The position numbers and the translations under genes are program-made. Below, one piece after another: positions 11,701 to 26,756 of a stretch of 64,000 bases of DNA (its first letter is position 1; each line of letters opens with the position of its first letter). The DNA is from Eutreptiella sp. 'Long Island Sound 2002' (lineage: Eukaryota > Euglenozoa > Euglenophyceae > Eutreptiales > Eutreptiaceae): contig OZ038385.1 of the NCBI GenBank assembly GCA_964036045.1, positions 35,194,101 through 35,258,100 on the forward strand, written 5' to 3'. The notes under the pieces were generated by a model, which saw nothing but the letters and a program-made list of their open reading frames with translations, ran no database searches and had not been told where the DNA came from.

Positions 11701-14421
11701 TTGGTGTATTATTTGTTGAACACCATGAGCCCTGTTGTTGTTGCTTCAGTTCATGAAACACCTGGAAGCATGGGGTGTACATTTCTACACCCGGCCAATC
11801 TACTTCCTGCCACAGTTTGCTTTGAGGCCCACTCCTATGTTGCGGCGTGGGATGCAATGAAGGCCAGGATGGTCAACAGAAGTGCCATGTGGTCCGTAAG
11901 TGAGTGGATCCAGGATGTTTGAATTCCAAAACCATAATTGAGTTCCATGATAGCAGTATCATTTGCTGAGAAACCTGCACACATTCACACACTCTCTTTG
12001 CTGTGCTGATTCTCTCTTCAGAACGCTGCACCCAATGCACAGGCTGTGTGTTTTGCCGCTCTATCTCTCTCACACACAGACTGTGTGTGTGTGTGTGTGT
12101 GTGTGTGTTGGCCTGTTTCCCATGTGGTCAGTTGCAATATCTTACTGCCTACAATGCTGGGCCAGCTGGTGGGTTGCTGTGGAATGTGGTAGATTCCTTT
12201 GCTTTTGTGACCTGAAAGGAAGCCTTCTGGCCAGATTGCTGTTATGGCAACATCAGTCTGGATGTTTGTCGGAGGGTAGGTGATAAGTATTGCCACACTA
12301 GATTGTTGTATTTGGTTGGTGTTTGAATATTTCACCAGGCCTCCAGCTTTCAAGGATGTTCCAATTTCCAAGTGATATTTGAATTCCATGATATTACCAT
12401 GCGCTTTGCTGAGACATGTGCACATTTTTGCCTCCTATGGCTTCCTCTTGTTTGCTTCCCCAGGCTAGCCCTAGGCTAGGTTGATGTCTCCAGTTCAGTG
12501 AGCACCACGTAATCAGTCTTCCCGCTTATTATTGTTCCCGCTGGAGTATTGGTATCCACAATGTAGGAGTCAGCAGAAGCCTTGGTAAGCGGAGGTTGTT
12601 AGCACTTTTTATTCCATTGGTGTATTATTTGTTGAACACCATGAGCCCTGTTGTTGTTGCTTCAGTTCATGAAACACCTGGAAGCATGGGGTGTACATTT
12701 CTACACCCGGCCAATCTACTTCCTGCCACAGTTTGCTTTGAGGCCCACTCCTATGTTGTGGCGTGGGATGCAATGAAGGCCAGGATGGTCAACAGAAGTG
12801 CCATGTGGTCCGTAAGTGAGTGGATCCAGGATGTTTGAATTCCAAAACCATAATTGAGTTCCATGATAGCAGTATCATTTGCTGAGAAACCTGCACACAT
12901 TCACACACTCTCTTTGCTGTGCTGATTCTCTCTTCAGAATGCTGCACCCAATGCACAGGCTGTGTGTTTTGCCGCTCTATCTCTCTCACACACAGACTGT
13001 GTGTGTGTGTGTGTGTGTGTGTTGGCCTGTTTCCCATGTTGTCAGTTGCAATATCTTACTGCCTACAATGCTGGGCCAGCTGGTGGGTTGCTGTGGAATG
13101 TGGTAGATTCCTTTGCTTTTGTGACCTGAAAGGAAGGCTTCTGGCCAGATTGCAGTTATGGCAACATCAGTCTGGATGTTTGTCGGAGGGTAGGTGATAA
13201 GTATTGCCACACTAGATTGTTGTATTTGGTTGGTGTTTGAATATTTCACCAGGCCTCCAGCTTTCAAGGATGTTCCAATTTCCAAGTGATATTTGAATTC
13301 CATGATATTACCATGCGCTTTGCTGAGACATGTGTACATTTTTGCCTACTATGGCTTCCTCTTGTTTGCTTCCCCAGGCTAGCCCTAGGCCAGGTTGATG
13401 TCTCCAGTTCAGTGAGCACCACGTAATCAGTCTTCCCGCTTATTATTGTTGCCGCTGGAGTATTGGTATCCACAATGTAGGAGTCAGCAGAAGCCTTGGT
13501 AAGCGGAGGTTGTTAGCACTTTTTATTCCATTGGTGTATTATTTGTTGAACACCATGAGCCCTGTTGTTGTTGCTTCAGTTCATGAAACACCTGGAAGCA
13601 TGGGGTGTACATTTCTACAGCCGGCCAATCTACTTCCTGCCACAGTTTGCTTTGAGGCCCACTCCTATGTTGCGGCGTGGGATGCAATGAAGGCCAGGAT
13701 GGTCAACAGAAGTGCCATGTGGTCCGTAAGTGAGTGGATCCAGGATGTTTGAATTCCAAAACCATAATTGAGTTCCATGATAGCAGTATCATTTGCTGAG
13801 AAACCTGCACACATTCACACACTCTCTTTGCTGTGCTGATTCTCTCTTCAGAACGCTGCACCCAATGCACAGGCTGTGTGTTTTGCCGCTCTATCTCTCT
13901 CACACACAGACTGTGTGTGTGTGTGTGTGTGTGTTGGCCTGTTTCCCATGTGGTCAGTTGCAATATCTTACTGCCTACAATGCTGGGCCAGCTGGTGGGT
14001 TGCTGTGGAATGTGGTAGATTCCTTTGCTTTTGTGACCTGAAAGTAAGGCTTCTGGCCAGATTACTGTTATGGCAACATCAGTCTGGATGTTTGTCGGAG
14101 GGTAGGTGATAAGTATTGCCACACTAGATTGTTGTATTTGGTTGGTGTTTGAATATTTCACCAGGCCTCCAGCTTTCAAGGATGTTCCAATTTCCAAGTG
14201 ATATTTGAATTCCATGATATTACCATGCGCTTTGCTGAGACATGTGTACATTTTTGCCTACTATGGCTTCCTCTTGTTTGCTTCCCCAGGCTAGCTCTAG
14301 GCTAGGTTGATGTCTCCAGTTCAGTGAGCACCACGTAATCAGTCTTCCCGCTGATTATTGTTCCCACTGGAGTATTGGTATCCACAATGTAGGAGTCAGC
14401 AGAAGCCTTGGTAAGCGGAGG

Positions 14422-15178
14422 TTGTTAGCACTTTTTATTCCATTGGTGTATTATTTGTTGAACACCATGAGCCCTGTTGTTGTTGCTTCAGTTCATGAAA
14501 CACCTGGAAGCATGGGGTGTACATTTCTACAGCCAGCCAATCTACTTCCTGCCACAGTTTGCTTTGAGGCCCACTCCTATGTTGCGGCGTGGGATGCAAT
14601 GAAGGCCAGGATGGTCAACAGAAGTGCCATGTGGTCCGTAAGTGAGTGGATCCAGGATGTTTGAATTCCAAAACCATAATTGAGTTCCATGATAGCAGTA
14701 TCATTTGCTGAGAAACCTGCACACATTCACACACACTCTTTGCTGTGCTGATTCTCTCTTCAGAACGCTGCACCCAATGCACAGGCTGTGTTTTTTGAAA
14801 GGAAGCCTCCTGGCTAGATTGCTGTTATGGTAACATGAGTCTTGATGTTTGTCGGAGGTTAGGTGATAAGTATTGCCATACTTGATTGTTGCATTTGGTT
14901 GGTGTTTGAATATTTCACCAGGCCTCCAGCTTTCAAGGATGTTCCAATTTCCAAGTGATATTTGAATTCCATGATATTACCATGCGCTTTGCTGAGACAT
15001 GTGTACATTTTTGCCTACTATGGCTTCCTCTTGTTTGCTTCCCCAGGCTAGCTCCAGGCTAGGTTGATGTCTCCAGTTCAGTGAGCACCAGGTAATCAGT
15101 CTTCCCGCTTATTATTGTTCCCACTGGAGTATTGGTATCCACAATGTAGGAGTCAGCAGAAGCCTTGGTAAGCGGAGG
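14422..15178 (+). repeat. Short (757-bp) satellite unit, unit 13
   Basis: This unit lacks about 155 bp, from the GTGTTTTGCC region through the TG run to GACCTGAAAGG. The sequence reads GGCTGTGTTTTTTGAAAGGAAGCC at the deletion scar. It also carries its own substitutions (GGTAACATGAGTCTTGATG, CCATACTTGATTG). Confidence 0.95.
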
Positions 15179-18100
15179 TTGTTAGCACTTTTTATTCCAT
15201 TGGTGTATTATTTGTTGAACACCATGAGCCCTGTTGTTGTTGCTTCAGTTCATGAAACACCTGGAAGCATGGGGTGTACATTTCTACAGCCGGCCAATCT
15301 CCTTTCTGCCACAGTTTGCTTTGAGGCCCACTCCTATGTTGCGGCGTGGGATGCAATGAAGGCCAGGATGGTCAACAGAAGTGCCATGTGGTCCGTAAGT
15401 GAGTGGATCCAGGATGTTTGAATTCCAAAACCATAATTGAGTTCCATGATAGCAGTATCATTTGCTGAGAAACCTGCACACATTCACACACTCTCTTTGC
15501 TGTGCTGATTCTCTCTTCAGAATGCTGCACCCAATGCACAGGCTGTGTGTTTTGCCGCTCTATCTCTCTCACACACAGACTGTGTGTGTGTGTGTGTGTG
15601 TGTTGGCCTGTTTCCCATGTGGTCAGTTGCAATATCTTACTGCCTACAATGCTGGGCCAGCTGGTGGGTTGCTGTGGAATGTGGTAGATTCCTTTGCTTT
15701 TGTGACCTGAAAGGAAGGCTTCTGGCCAGATTGCAGTTATGGCAACATCAGTCTGGATGTTTGTCGGAGGTTAGGTGATAAGTATTGCCACACTAGATTG
15801 TTGTATTTGGTTGGTGTTTGAATATTTCACCAGGCCTCCAGCTTTCAAGGATGTTCCAATTTCCAAGTGATATTTGAATTCCATGATATTACCATGCGCT
15901 TTGCTGAGACATGTGTACATTTTTGCCTACTATGGCTTCCTCTTGTTTGCTTCCCCAGGCTAGCTCTAGGCTAGGTTGATGTCTCCAGTTCAGTGAGCAC
16001 CAGGTAATCAGTCTTCCCGCTTATTATTGTTCCCACTGGAGTATTGGTATCCACAATGTAGGAGTCAGCAGAAGCCTTGGTAAGCGGAGGTTGTTAGCAC
16101 TTTTTATTCCATTGGTGTATTATTTGTTGAACACCATGAGCCCTGTTGTTGTTGCTTCAGTTCATGAAACACCTGGAAGCATGGGGTGTACATTTCTACA
16201 GCCGGCCAATCTACTTTCTGCCACAGTTTGCTTTGAGGCCCACTCCTATGTTGCGGCGTGGGATGCAATGAAGGCCAGGATGGTCAACAGAAGTGCCATG
16301 TGGTCCGTAAGTGAGTGGATCCAGGATGTTTGAATTCCAAAACCATAATTGAGTTCCATGATAGCAGTATCATTTGCTGAGAAACCTGCACACATTCACA
16401 CACTCTCTTTGCTGTGCTGATTCTCTCTTCAGAATGCTGCACCCAATGCACAGGCTGTGTGTTTTGCCGCTCTATCTCTCTCACACACAGACTGTGTGTG
16501 TGTGTGTGTGTGTGTTGGCCTGTTTCCCATGTGGTCAGTTGCAATATCTTACTGCCTACAATGCTGGGCCAGCTGGTGGGTTGCTGTGGAATGTGGTAGA
16601 TTCCTTTGCTTTTGTGACCTGAAAGGAAGGCTTCTGGCCAGATTGCAGTTATGGCAACATCAGTCTGGATGTTTGTCGGAGGTTAGGTGATAAGTATTGC
16701 CACACTAGATTGTTGTATTTGGTTGGTGTTTGAATATTTCACCAGGCCTCCAGCTTTCAAGGATGTTCCAATTTCCAAGTGATATTTGAATTCCATGATA
16801 TTACCATGCGCTTTGCTGAGACATGTGTACATTTTTGCCTACTATGGCTTCCTCTTGTTTGCTTCCCCAGGCTAGCTCTAGGCTAGGTTGATGTCTCCAG
16901 TTCAGTGAGCACCAGGTAATCAGTCTTCCTGCTTATTATTGTTCCCACTGGAGTATTGGTATCCACAATGTAGGAGTCAGCAGAAGCCTTGGTAAGCGGA
17001 GGTTGTTAGCACTTTTTATTCCATTGGTGTATTATTTGTTGAACACCATGAGCCCTGTTGTTGTTGCTTCAGTTCATGAAACACCTGGAAGCATGGGGTG
17101 TACATTTCTACACCCGGCCAATCTACTTCCTGCCACAGTTTGCTTTGAGGCCCACTCCTATGTTGCGGCGTGGGATGCAATGAAGGCCAGGATGGTCAAC
17201 AGAAGTGCCATGTGGTCCGTAAGTGAGTGGATCCAGGATGTTTGAATTCCAAAACCATAATTGAGTTCCATGATAGCAGTATCATTTGCTGAGAAACCTG
17301 CACACATTCACACACTCTCTTTGCTGTGCTGATTCTCTCTTCAGAACGCTGCACCCAATGCACAGGCTGTGTGTTTTGCCGCTCTATCTCTCTCACACAC
17401 AGACTGTGTGTGTGTGTGTGTGTGTGTGTTGGCCTGTTTCCCATGTGGTCAGTTGCAATATCTTACTGCCTACAATGCTGGGCCAGCTGGTGGGTTGCTG
17501 TGGAATGTGGTAGATTCCTTTGCTTTTGTGACCTGAAAGGAAGGCTTCTGGCCAGATTGCTGTTATGGCAACATCAGTCTGGATGTTTGTCGGAGGGTAG
17601 GTGATAAGTATTGCCACACTAGATTGTTGTATTTGGTTGGTGTTTGAATATTTCACCAGGCCTCCAGCTTTCAAGGATGTTCCAATTTCCAAGTGATATT
17701 TGAATTCCATGATATTACCATGCGCTTTGCTGAGACATGTGTACATTTTTGCCTACTATGGCTTCCTCTTGTTTGCTTCCCCAGGCTAGCCCTAGGCTAG
17801 GTTGATGTCTCCAGTTCAGTGAGCACCAGGTAATCAGTCTTCCCGCTTATTATTGTTCCCGCTGGAGTATTGGTATCCACAATGTAGGAGTCAGCAGAAG
17901 CCTTGGTAAGCGGAGGTTGTTAGCACTTTTTATTCCATTGGTGTATTATTTGTTGAACACCGTGAGCCCTGTTGTTGTTGCTTCAGTTCATGAAACACCT
18001 GGAAGCATGGGGTGTACATTTCTACAGCCGGCCAATCTACTTCCTGCCACAGTTTGCTTTGAGGCCCACTCCTATGTTGTGGCGTGGGATGCAATGAAGG

Positions 18101-19744
18101 CCAGGATGGTCAACAGAAGTGCCATGTGGTCCGTAAGTGAGTGGATCCAGGATGTTTGAATTCCAAAACCATAATTGAGTTCCATGATAGCAGTATCATT
18201 TGCTGAGAAACCTGCACACATTCACACACTCTCTTTGCTGTGCTGATTCTCTCTTCAGAATGCTGCACCCAATGCACAGGCTGTGTGTTTTGCCGCTCTA
18301 TCTCTCTCACACACAGACTGTGTGTGTGTGTGTGTGTGTGTGTGTTGGCCTGTTTCCCATGTTGTCAGTTGCAATATCTTACTGCCTACAATGCTGGGCC
18401 AGCTGGTGGGTTGCTGTGGAATGTGGTAGATTCCTTTGCTTTTGTGACCTGAAAGGAAGGCTTCTGGCCAGATTGCAGTTATGGCAACATCAGTCTGGAT
18501 GTTTGTCAGAGGGTAGGTGATAAGTATTGCCACACTAGATTGTTGTATTTGGTTGGTGTTTGAATATTTCACCAGGCCTCCAGCTTTCAAGGATGTTCCA
18601 ATTTCCAAGTGATATTTGAATTCCATGATATTACCATGCGCTTTGCTGAGACATGTGTACATTTTTGCCTACTATGGCTTCCTCTTGTTTGCTTCCCCAG
18701 GCTAGCTCTAGGCTAGGTTGATGTCTCCAGTTCAGTGAGCACCAGGTAATCAGTCTTCCCGCTTATTATTGTTCCCGCTGGAGTATTGGTATCCACAATG
18801 TAGGAGTCAGCAGAAGCCTTGGTAAGCGGAGGTTGTTAGCACTTTTTATTCCATTGGTGTATTATTTGTTGAACACCATGAGCCCTGTTGTTGTTGCTTC
18901 AGTTCATGAAACACCTGGAAGCATGGGGTGTACATTTCTACAGCCGGCCAATCTACTTTCTGCCACAGTTTGCTTTGAGGCCCACTCCTATGTTGCGGCG
19001 TGGGATGCAATGAAGGCCAGGATGGTCAACAGAAGTGCCATGTGGTCCGTAAGTGAGTGGATCCAGGATGTTTGAATTCCAAAACCATAATTGAGTTCCA
19101 TGATAGCAGTATCATTTGCTGAGAAACCTGCACACATTCACACACTCTCTTTGCTGTGCTGATTCTCTCTTCAGAACGCTGCACCCAATGCACAGGCTGT
19201 GTGTTTTGCCGCTCTATCTCTCTCACACACAGACTGTGTGTGTGTGTGTGTGTGTGTTGGCCTGTTTCCCATGTGGTCAGTTGCAATATCTTACTGCCTA
19301 CAATGCTGGGCCAGCTGGTGGGTTGCTGTGGAATGTGGTAGATTCCTTTGCTTTTGTGACCTGAAAGGAAGGCTTCTGGCCAGATTGCTGTTATGGCAAC
19401 ATCAGTCTGGATGTTTGTCGGAGGGTAGGTGATAAGTATTGCCACACTAGATTGTTGTATTTGGTTGGTGTTTGAATATTTCACCAGGCCTCCAGCTTTC
19501 AAGGATGTTCCAATTTCCAAGTGATATTTGAATTCCATGATATTACCATGCGCTTTGCTGAGACATGTGTACATTTTTGCCTACTATGGCTTCCTCTTGT
19601 TTGCTTCCCCAGGCTAGCCCTAGGCTAGGTTGATGTCTCCAGTTCAGTGAGCACCACGTAATCAGTGTTCCCGCTTATTATTGTTCCCACTGGAGTATTG
19701 GTATCCACAATGTAGGAGTCAGCAGAAGCCTTGGTAAGCGGAGG

Positions 19745-20501
19745 TTGTTAGCACTTTTTATTCCATTGGTGTATTATTTGTTGAACACCATGAGCCCTGT
19801 TGTTGTTGCTTCAGTTCATGAAACACCTGGAAGCATGGGGTGTACATTTCTACAGCCAGCCAATCTACTTCCTGCCACAGTTTGCTTTGAGGCCCACTCC
19901 TATGTTGCGGCGTGGGATGCAATGAAGGCCAGGATGGTCAACAGAAGTGCCATGTGGTCCGTAAGTGAGTGGATCCAGGATGTTTGAATTCCAAAACCAT
20001 AATTGAGTTCCATGATAGCAGTATCATTTGCTGAGAAACCTGCACACATTCACACACACTCTTTGCTGTGCTGATTCTCTCTTCAGAACGCTGCACCCAA
20101 TGCACAGGCTGTGTTTTTTGAAAGGAAGCCTCCTGGCCAGATTGCTGTTATGGTAACATGAGTCTTGATGTTTGTCGGAGGTTAGGTGATAAGTATTGCC
20201 ATACTTGATTGTTGCATTTGGTTGGTCTTTGAATATTCCACCAGGCCCCCAGCTTTCAAGGATGTTCCAATTTCCAAGTGATATTTGAATTCCATGATAT
20301 TACCATGCGCTTTGCTGAGACATGTGTACATTTTTGCCTACTACGGCTTCCTCTTGTTTGCTTCCCCAGGCGAGCCCTATGCCAGGTCGATGCCTCCAGT
20401 TCAGTGAGCACCAGGTAATCAGTCTTCCCGCTTATTATTGTTCCCACTGGAGTATTGGTATCCACAATGTAGGAGTCAGCAGAAGCCTTGGTAAGCGGAG
20501 G
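19745..20501 (+). repeat. Short (757-bp) satellite unit, unit 19
   Basis: It has the same deletion scar as unit 13 and shares its private variants, including GGTAACATGAGTCTTGATG and CCATACTTGATTG. The two are therefore close relatives despite lying 5.3 kb apart. Confidence 0.95.
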
Positions 20502-20903
20502 TTGTTAGCACTTTTTATTCCATTGGTGTATTATTTGTTGAACACCGTGAGCCCTGTTGTTGTTGCTTCAGTTCACGAAACACCTGGAAGCATGGGGTGT
20601 ACATTTCTACAGCCGGCCAATCTACTTCCTGCCACAGTTTGCTTTGAGGCCCAGTCCTATGTTGCGGCGTGGGATGCAATGAAGGCCAGGATGGTCAACA
20701 GAAGTGCCATGTGGTCCGTAAGTGAGTGGATCCAGGATGTTTGAATTCCAAAACCATAATTGAGTTCCATGATAGCAGTATCATTTGCTGAGAAACCCGC
20801 ACACATCCACACACACTCTCTTTGCTGTGCTGATTCTCTCTTCAGAACGCTGCACCCAATGCAAAGGCTGTGTGTTTTGCCGCTCTATCTCTCTCACACA
20901 CAG

Positions 20904-20934
<31 letters not shown>

Positions 20935-22739
20935 TGGCCTGTTTCCCATGTGGTCAGTTGCAATATCTTACTGCCTACAATGCTGGGCCAGCTGGTGGGT
21001 TGCTGTGGAATGTGGTAGATTCCTTTGCTTTTGTGACCTGAAAGGAAGGCTTCTGGCCAGATTACTGTTATGGCAACATCAGTCTGGATGTTTGTCGGAG
21101 GTTAGGTGATAAGTATTGCCACACTAGATTGTTGTATTTGGTTGGTGTTTGAATATTTCACCAGGCCTCCAGCTTTCAAGGATGTTCCAATTTCCAAGTG
21201 ATATTTGAATTCCATGATATTACCATGCGCTTTGCTGAGACATGTGTACATTTTTGCCTCCTATGGCTTCCTCTTGTTTGCTTCCCCAGGCTAGCCCTAG
21301 GCTAGGTTGATGTCTCCAGTTCAGTGAGCACCGGGTAATCAGTCTTCCCGCTGATTATTGTTCCCGCTGGAGTATTGGTATCCACAATGTAGGAGTCAGC
21401 AGAAGCCTTGGTAAGCGGAGGTTGTTAGCACTTTTTATTCCATTGGTGTATTATTTGTTGAACACCGTGAGCCCTGTTGTTGTTGCTTCAGTTCATGAAA
21501 CACCTGGAAGCATGGGGTGTACATTTCTACAGCCAGCCAATCTACTTCCTGCCACAGTTTGCTTTGAGGCCCACTCCTATGTTGCGGCGTGGGATGCAAT
21601 GAAGGCCAGGATGGTCAACAGAAGTGCCATGTGGTCCGTAAGTGAGTGGATCCAGGATGTTTGAATTCCAAAACCATAATTGAGTTCCATGATAGCAGTA
21701 TCATTTGCTGAGAAACCTGCACACATTCACACACTCTCTTTGCTGTGCTGATTCTCTCTTCAGAACGCTGCACCCAATGCACAGGCTGTGTGTTTTGCCG
21801 CTCTATCTCTCTCACACACAGACTGTGTGTGTGTGTGTGTGTGTGTGTGTTGGCCTGTTTCCCATGTGGTCAGTTGCAATATCTTACTGCCTACAATGCT
21901 GGGCCAGCTGGTGGGTTGCTGTGGAATGTGGTAGATTCCTTTGCTTTTGTGACCTGAAAGGAAGGCTTCTGGCCAGATTACTGTTATGGCAACATCAGTC
22001 TGGATGTTTGTCGGAGGGTAGGTGATAAGTATTGCCACACTAGATTGTTGTATTTGGTTGGTGTTTGAATATTTCACCAGGCCTCCAGCTTTCAAGGATG
22101 TTCCAATTTCCAAGTGATATTTGAATTCCATGATATTACCATGCGCTTTGCTGAGACATGTGTACATTTTTGCCTACTACGGCTTCCTCTTGTTTGCTTC
22201 CCCAGGCGAGCCCTATGCCAGGTCGATGCCTCCAGTTCAGTGAGCACCAGGTAATCAGTCTTCCCGCTTATTATTGTTCCCGCTGGAGTATTGGTATCCA
22301 CAATGTAGGAGTCAGCAGAAGCCTTGGTAAGCGGAGGTTGTTAGCACTTTTTATTCCATTGGTGTATTATTTGTTGAACACCGTGAGCCCTGTTGTTGTT
22401 GCTTCAGTTCACGAAACACCTGGAAGCATGGGGTGTACATTTCTACAGCTAGCCAATCTACTTCCTGCCACAGTTTGCTTTGAGGCCCACTCCTATGTTG
22501 CGGCGTGGGATGCAATGAAGGCCAGGATGGTCAACAGAAGTGCCATGTGGTCCGTAAGTGAGTGGATCCAGGATGTTTGAATTCCAAAACCATAATTGAG
22601 TTCCATGATAGCAGTATCATTTGCTGAGAAACCCGCACACATCCACACACACTCTCTTTGCTGTGCTGATTCTCTCTTCAGAACGCTGCACCCAATGCAA
22701 AGGCTGTGTGTTTTGCCGCTCTATCTCTCTCACACACAG

Positions 22740-22770
<31 letters not shown>

Positions 22771-23257
22771 TGGCCTGTTTCCCATGTGGTCAGTTGCAAT
22801 ATCTTACTGCCTACAATGCTGGGCCAGCTGGTGGGTTGCTGTGGAATGTGGTAGATTCCTTTGCTTTTGTGACCTGAAAGGAAGGCTTCTGGCCAGATTA
22901 CTGTTATGGCAACATCAGTCTGGATGTTTGTCGGAGGGTAGGTGATAAGTATTGCCACACTAGATTGTTGTATTTGGTTGGTGTTTGAATATTTCACCAG
23001 GCCTCCAGCTTTCAAGGATGTTCCAATTTCCAAGTGATATTTGAATTCCATGATATTACCATGCGCTTTGCTGAGACATGTGTACATTTTTGCCTCCTAT
23101 GGCTTCCTCTTGTTTGCTTCCCCAGGCTAGCCCTAGGCTAGGTTGATGTCTCCAGTTCAGTGAGCACCGGGTAATCAGTGTTCCCGCTGATTATTGTTCC
23201 CGCTGGAGTATTGGTATCCACAATGTAGGAGTCAGCAGAAGCCTTGGTAAGCGGAGG
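20326..23257 (+). repeat. Higher-order repeat: variant segments 1,836 bp apart
   Basis: Rare variants recur together at an offset of 1,836 bp (two units). They are CTACGGCTTC, GCGAGCCCTATGCC and GGTCGATGCC at about 20341-20395 and 22177-22231, CCCGCACACATCCACACACA near 20797 and 22633, and TGCAAAGGCTG near 20861 and 22697. The unit in between lacks them. This shows duplication of a two-unit block. Confidence 0.85.
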
Positions 23258-25999
23258 TTGTTAGCACTTTTTATTCCATTGGTGTATTATTTGTTGAACA
23301 CCATGAGCCCTGTTGTTGTTGCTTCAGTTCATGAAACACCTGGAAGCATGGGGTGTACATTTCTACAGCCAGCCAATCTACTTCCTGCCACAGTTTGCTT
23401 TGAGGCCCACTCCTATGTTGCGGCGTGGGATGCAATGAAGGCCAGGATGGTCAACAGAAGTGCCATGTGGTCCGTAAGTGAGTGGATCCAGGATGTTTGA
23501 ATTCCAAAACCATAATTGAGTTCCATGATAGCAGTATCATTTGCTGAGAAACCTGCACACATTCACACACTCTCTTTGCTGTGCTGATTCTCTCTTCAGA
23601 ACGCTGCACCCAATGCACAGGCTGTGTGTTTTGCCGCTCTATCTCTCTCACACACAGACTGTGTGTGTGTGTGTGTGTGTGTGTTGGCCTGTTTCCCATG
23701 TGGTCAGTTGCAATATCTTACTGCCTACAATGCTGGGCCAGCTGGTGGGTTGCTGTGGAATGTGGTAGATTCCTTTGCTTTTGTGACCTGAAAGGAAGGC
23801 TTCTGGCCAGATTACTGTTATGGCAACATCAGTCTGGATGTTTGTCGGAGGGTAGGTGATAAGTATTGCCACACTAGATTGTTGTATTTGGTTGGTGTTT
23901 GAATATTTCACCAGGCCTCCAGCTTTCAAGGATGTTCCAATTTCCAAGTGATATTTGAATTCCATGATATTACCATGCGCTTTGCTGAGACATGTGTACA
24001 TTTTTGCCTACTATGGCTTCCTCTTGTTTGCTTCCCCAGGCTAGCCCTAGGCCAGGTTGATGTCTCCAGTTCAGTGAGCACCACGTAATCAGTCTTCCCG
24101 CTGATTATTGTTCCCGCTGGAGTATTGGTATCCACAATGTAGGAGTCAGCAGAAGCCTTGGTAAGCGGAGGTTGTTAGCACTTTTTATTCCATTGGTGTA
24201 TTATTTGTTGAACACCGTGAGCCCTGTTGTTGTTGCTTCAGTTCATGAAACACCTGGAAGCATGGGGTGTACATTTCTACAGCCAGCCAATCTACTTCCT
24301 GCCACAGTTTGCTTTGAGGCCCACTCCTATGTTGCGGCGTGGGATGCAATGAAGGCCAGGATGGTCAACAGAAGTGCCATGTGGTCCGTAAGTGAGTGGA
24401 TCCAGGATGTTTGAATTCCAAAACCATAATTGAGTTCCATGATAGCAGTATCATTTGCTGAGAAACCTGCACACATTCACACACTCTCTTTGCTGTGCTG
24501 ATTCTCTCTTCAGAACGCTGCACCCAATGCACAGGCTGTGTGTTTTGCCGCTCTATCTCTCTCACACACAGACTGTGTGTGTGTGTGTGTGTGTGTGTTG
24601 GCCTGTTTCCCATGTGGTCAGTTGCAATATCTTACTGCCTACAATGCTGGGCCAGCTGGTGGGTTGCTGTGGAATGTGGTAGATTCCTTTGCTTTTGTGA
24701 CCTGAAAGGAAGCCTTCTGGCCAGATTGCAGTTATGGCAACATCAGTCTGGATGTTTGTCGGAGGGTAGGTGATAAGTATTGCCACACTAGATTGTTGTA
24801 TTTGGTTGGTGTTTGAATATTTCACCAGGCCTCCAGCTTTCAAGGATGTTCCAATTTCCAAGTGATATTTGAATTCCATGATATTACCATGCGCTTTGCT
24901 GAGACATGTGTACATTTTTGCCTACTATGGCTTCCTCTTGTTTGCTTCCCCAGGCTAGCCCTAGGCCAGGTTGATGTCTCCAGTTCAGTGAGCACCACGT
25001 AATCAGTCTTCCCGCTGATTATTGTTCCCGCTGGAGTATTGGTATCCACAATGTAGGAGTCAGCAGAAGCCTTGGTAAGCAGAGGTTGTTAGCACTTTTT
25101 ATTCCATTGGTGTATTATTTGTTGAACACCGTGAGCCCTGTTGTTGTTGCTTCAGTTCATGAAACACCTGGAAGCATGGGGTGTACATTTCTACAGCCAG
25201 CCAATCTACTTCCTGCCACAGTTTGCTTTGAGGCCCACTCCTATGTTGCGGCGTGGGATGCAATGAAGGCCAGGATGGTCAACAGAAGTGCCATGTGGTC
25301 CGTAAGTGAGTGGATCCAGGATGTTTGAATTCCAAAACCATAATTGAGTTCCATGATAGCAGTATCATTTGCTGAGAAACCTGCACACATTCACACACTC
25401 TCTTTGCTGTGCTGATTCTCTCTTCAGAACGCTGCACCCAATGCACAGGCTGTGTGTTTTGCCGCTCTATCTCTCTCACACACAGACTGTGTGTGTGTGT
25501 GTGTGTGTGTGTTGGCCTGTTTCCCATGTGGTCAGTTGCAATATCTTACTGCCTACAATGCTGGGCCAGCTGGTGGGTTGCTGTGGAATGTGGTAGATTC
25601 CTTTGCTTTTGTGACCTGAAAGGAAGCCTTCTGGCCAGATTGCAGTTATGGCAACATCAGTCTGGATGTTTGTCGGAGGGTAGGTGATAAGTATTGCCAC
25701 ACTAGATTGTTGTATTTGGTTGGTGTTTGAATATTTCACCAGGCCTCCAGCTTTCAAGGATGTTCCAATTTCCAAGTGATATTTGAATTCCATGATATTA
25801 CCATGCGCTTTGCTGAGACATGTGTACATTTTTGCCTACTATGGCTTCCTCTTGTTTGCTTCCCCAGGCTAGCTCTAGGCTAGGTTGATGTCTCCAGTTC
25901 AGTGAGCACCACGTAATCAGTGTTCCCGCTTATTATTGTTCCCGCTGGAGTATTGGTATCCACAATGTAGGAGTCAGCAGAAGCCTTGGTAAGCGGAGG

Positions 26000-26756
26000 T
26001 TGTTAGCACTTTTTATTCCATTGGTGTATTATTTGTTGAACACCGTGAGCCCTGTTGTTGTTGCTTCAGTTCATGAAACACCTGGAAGCATGGGGTGTAC
26101 ATTTCTACAGCCGGCCAATCTACTTCCTGCCACAGTTTGCTTTGAGGCCCACTCCTATGTTGCGGCGTGGGATGCAATGAAGGCCAGGATGGTCAACAGA
26201 AGTGCCATGTGGTCCGTAAGTGAGTGGATCCAGGATGTTTGAATTCCAAAACCATAATTGAGTTCCATGATAGCAGTATCATTTGCTGAGAAACCTGCAC
26301 ACATTCACACACACTCTTTGCTGTGCTGATTCTCTCTTCAGAACGCTGCACCCAATGCACAGGCTGTGTTTTTTGAAAGGAAGCCTTCTGGCCAGATTGC
26401 TGTTGTGGTAACATGAGTCTGGATGTTTGTCGGAGGGTAGGTGATAAGTATTGCCACACTAGATTGTTGTATTTGGTTGGTGTTTGAATATTTCACCAGG
26501 CCTCCAGCTTTCAAGGATGTTCCAATTTCCAAGTGATATTTGAATTCCATGATATTACCATGCGCTTTGCTGAGGCATGTGTACATTTTTGCCTACTATG
26601 GCTTCCTCTTGTTTGCTTCCCCAGGCTAGCCCTAGGCCAGGTTGATGTCTCCAGTTCAGTGAGCACCAGGTAATCAGTGTTCCCGCTTATTATTGTTCCC
26701 GCTGGAGTATTGGTATCCACAATGTAGGAGTCAGCAGAAGCCTTGGTAAGCGGAGG
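26000..26756 (+). repeat. Short (757-bp) satellite unit, unit 26
   Basis: It has the same deletion scar but belongs to a second subgroup: GTTGTGGTAACATGAGTCTGG and the CCACACTAGATTG of long units. Confidence 0.95.
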
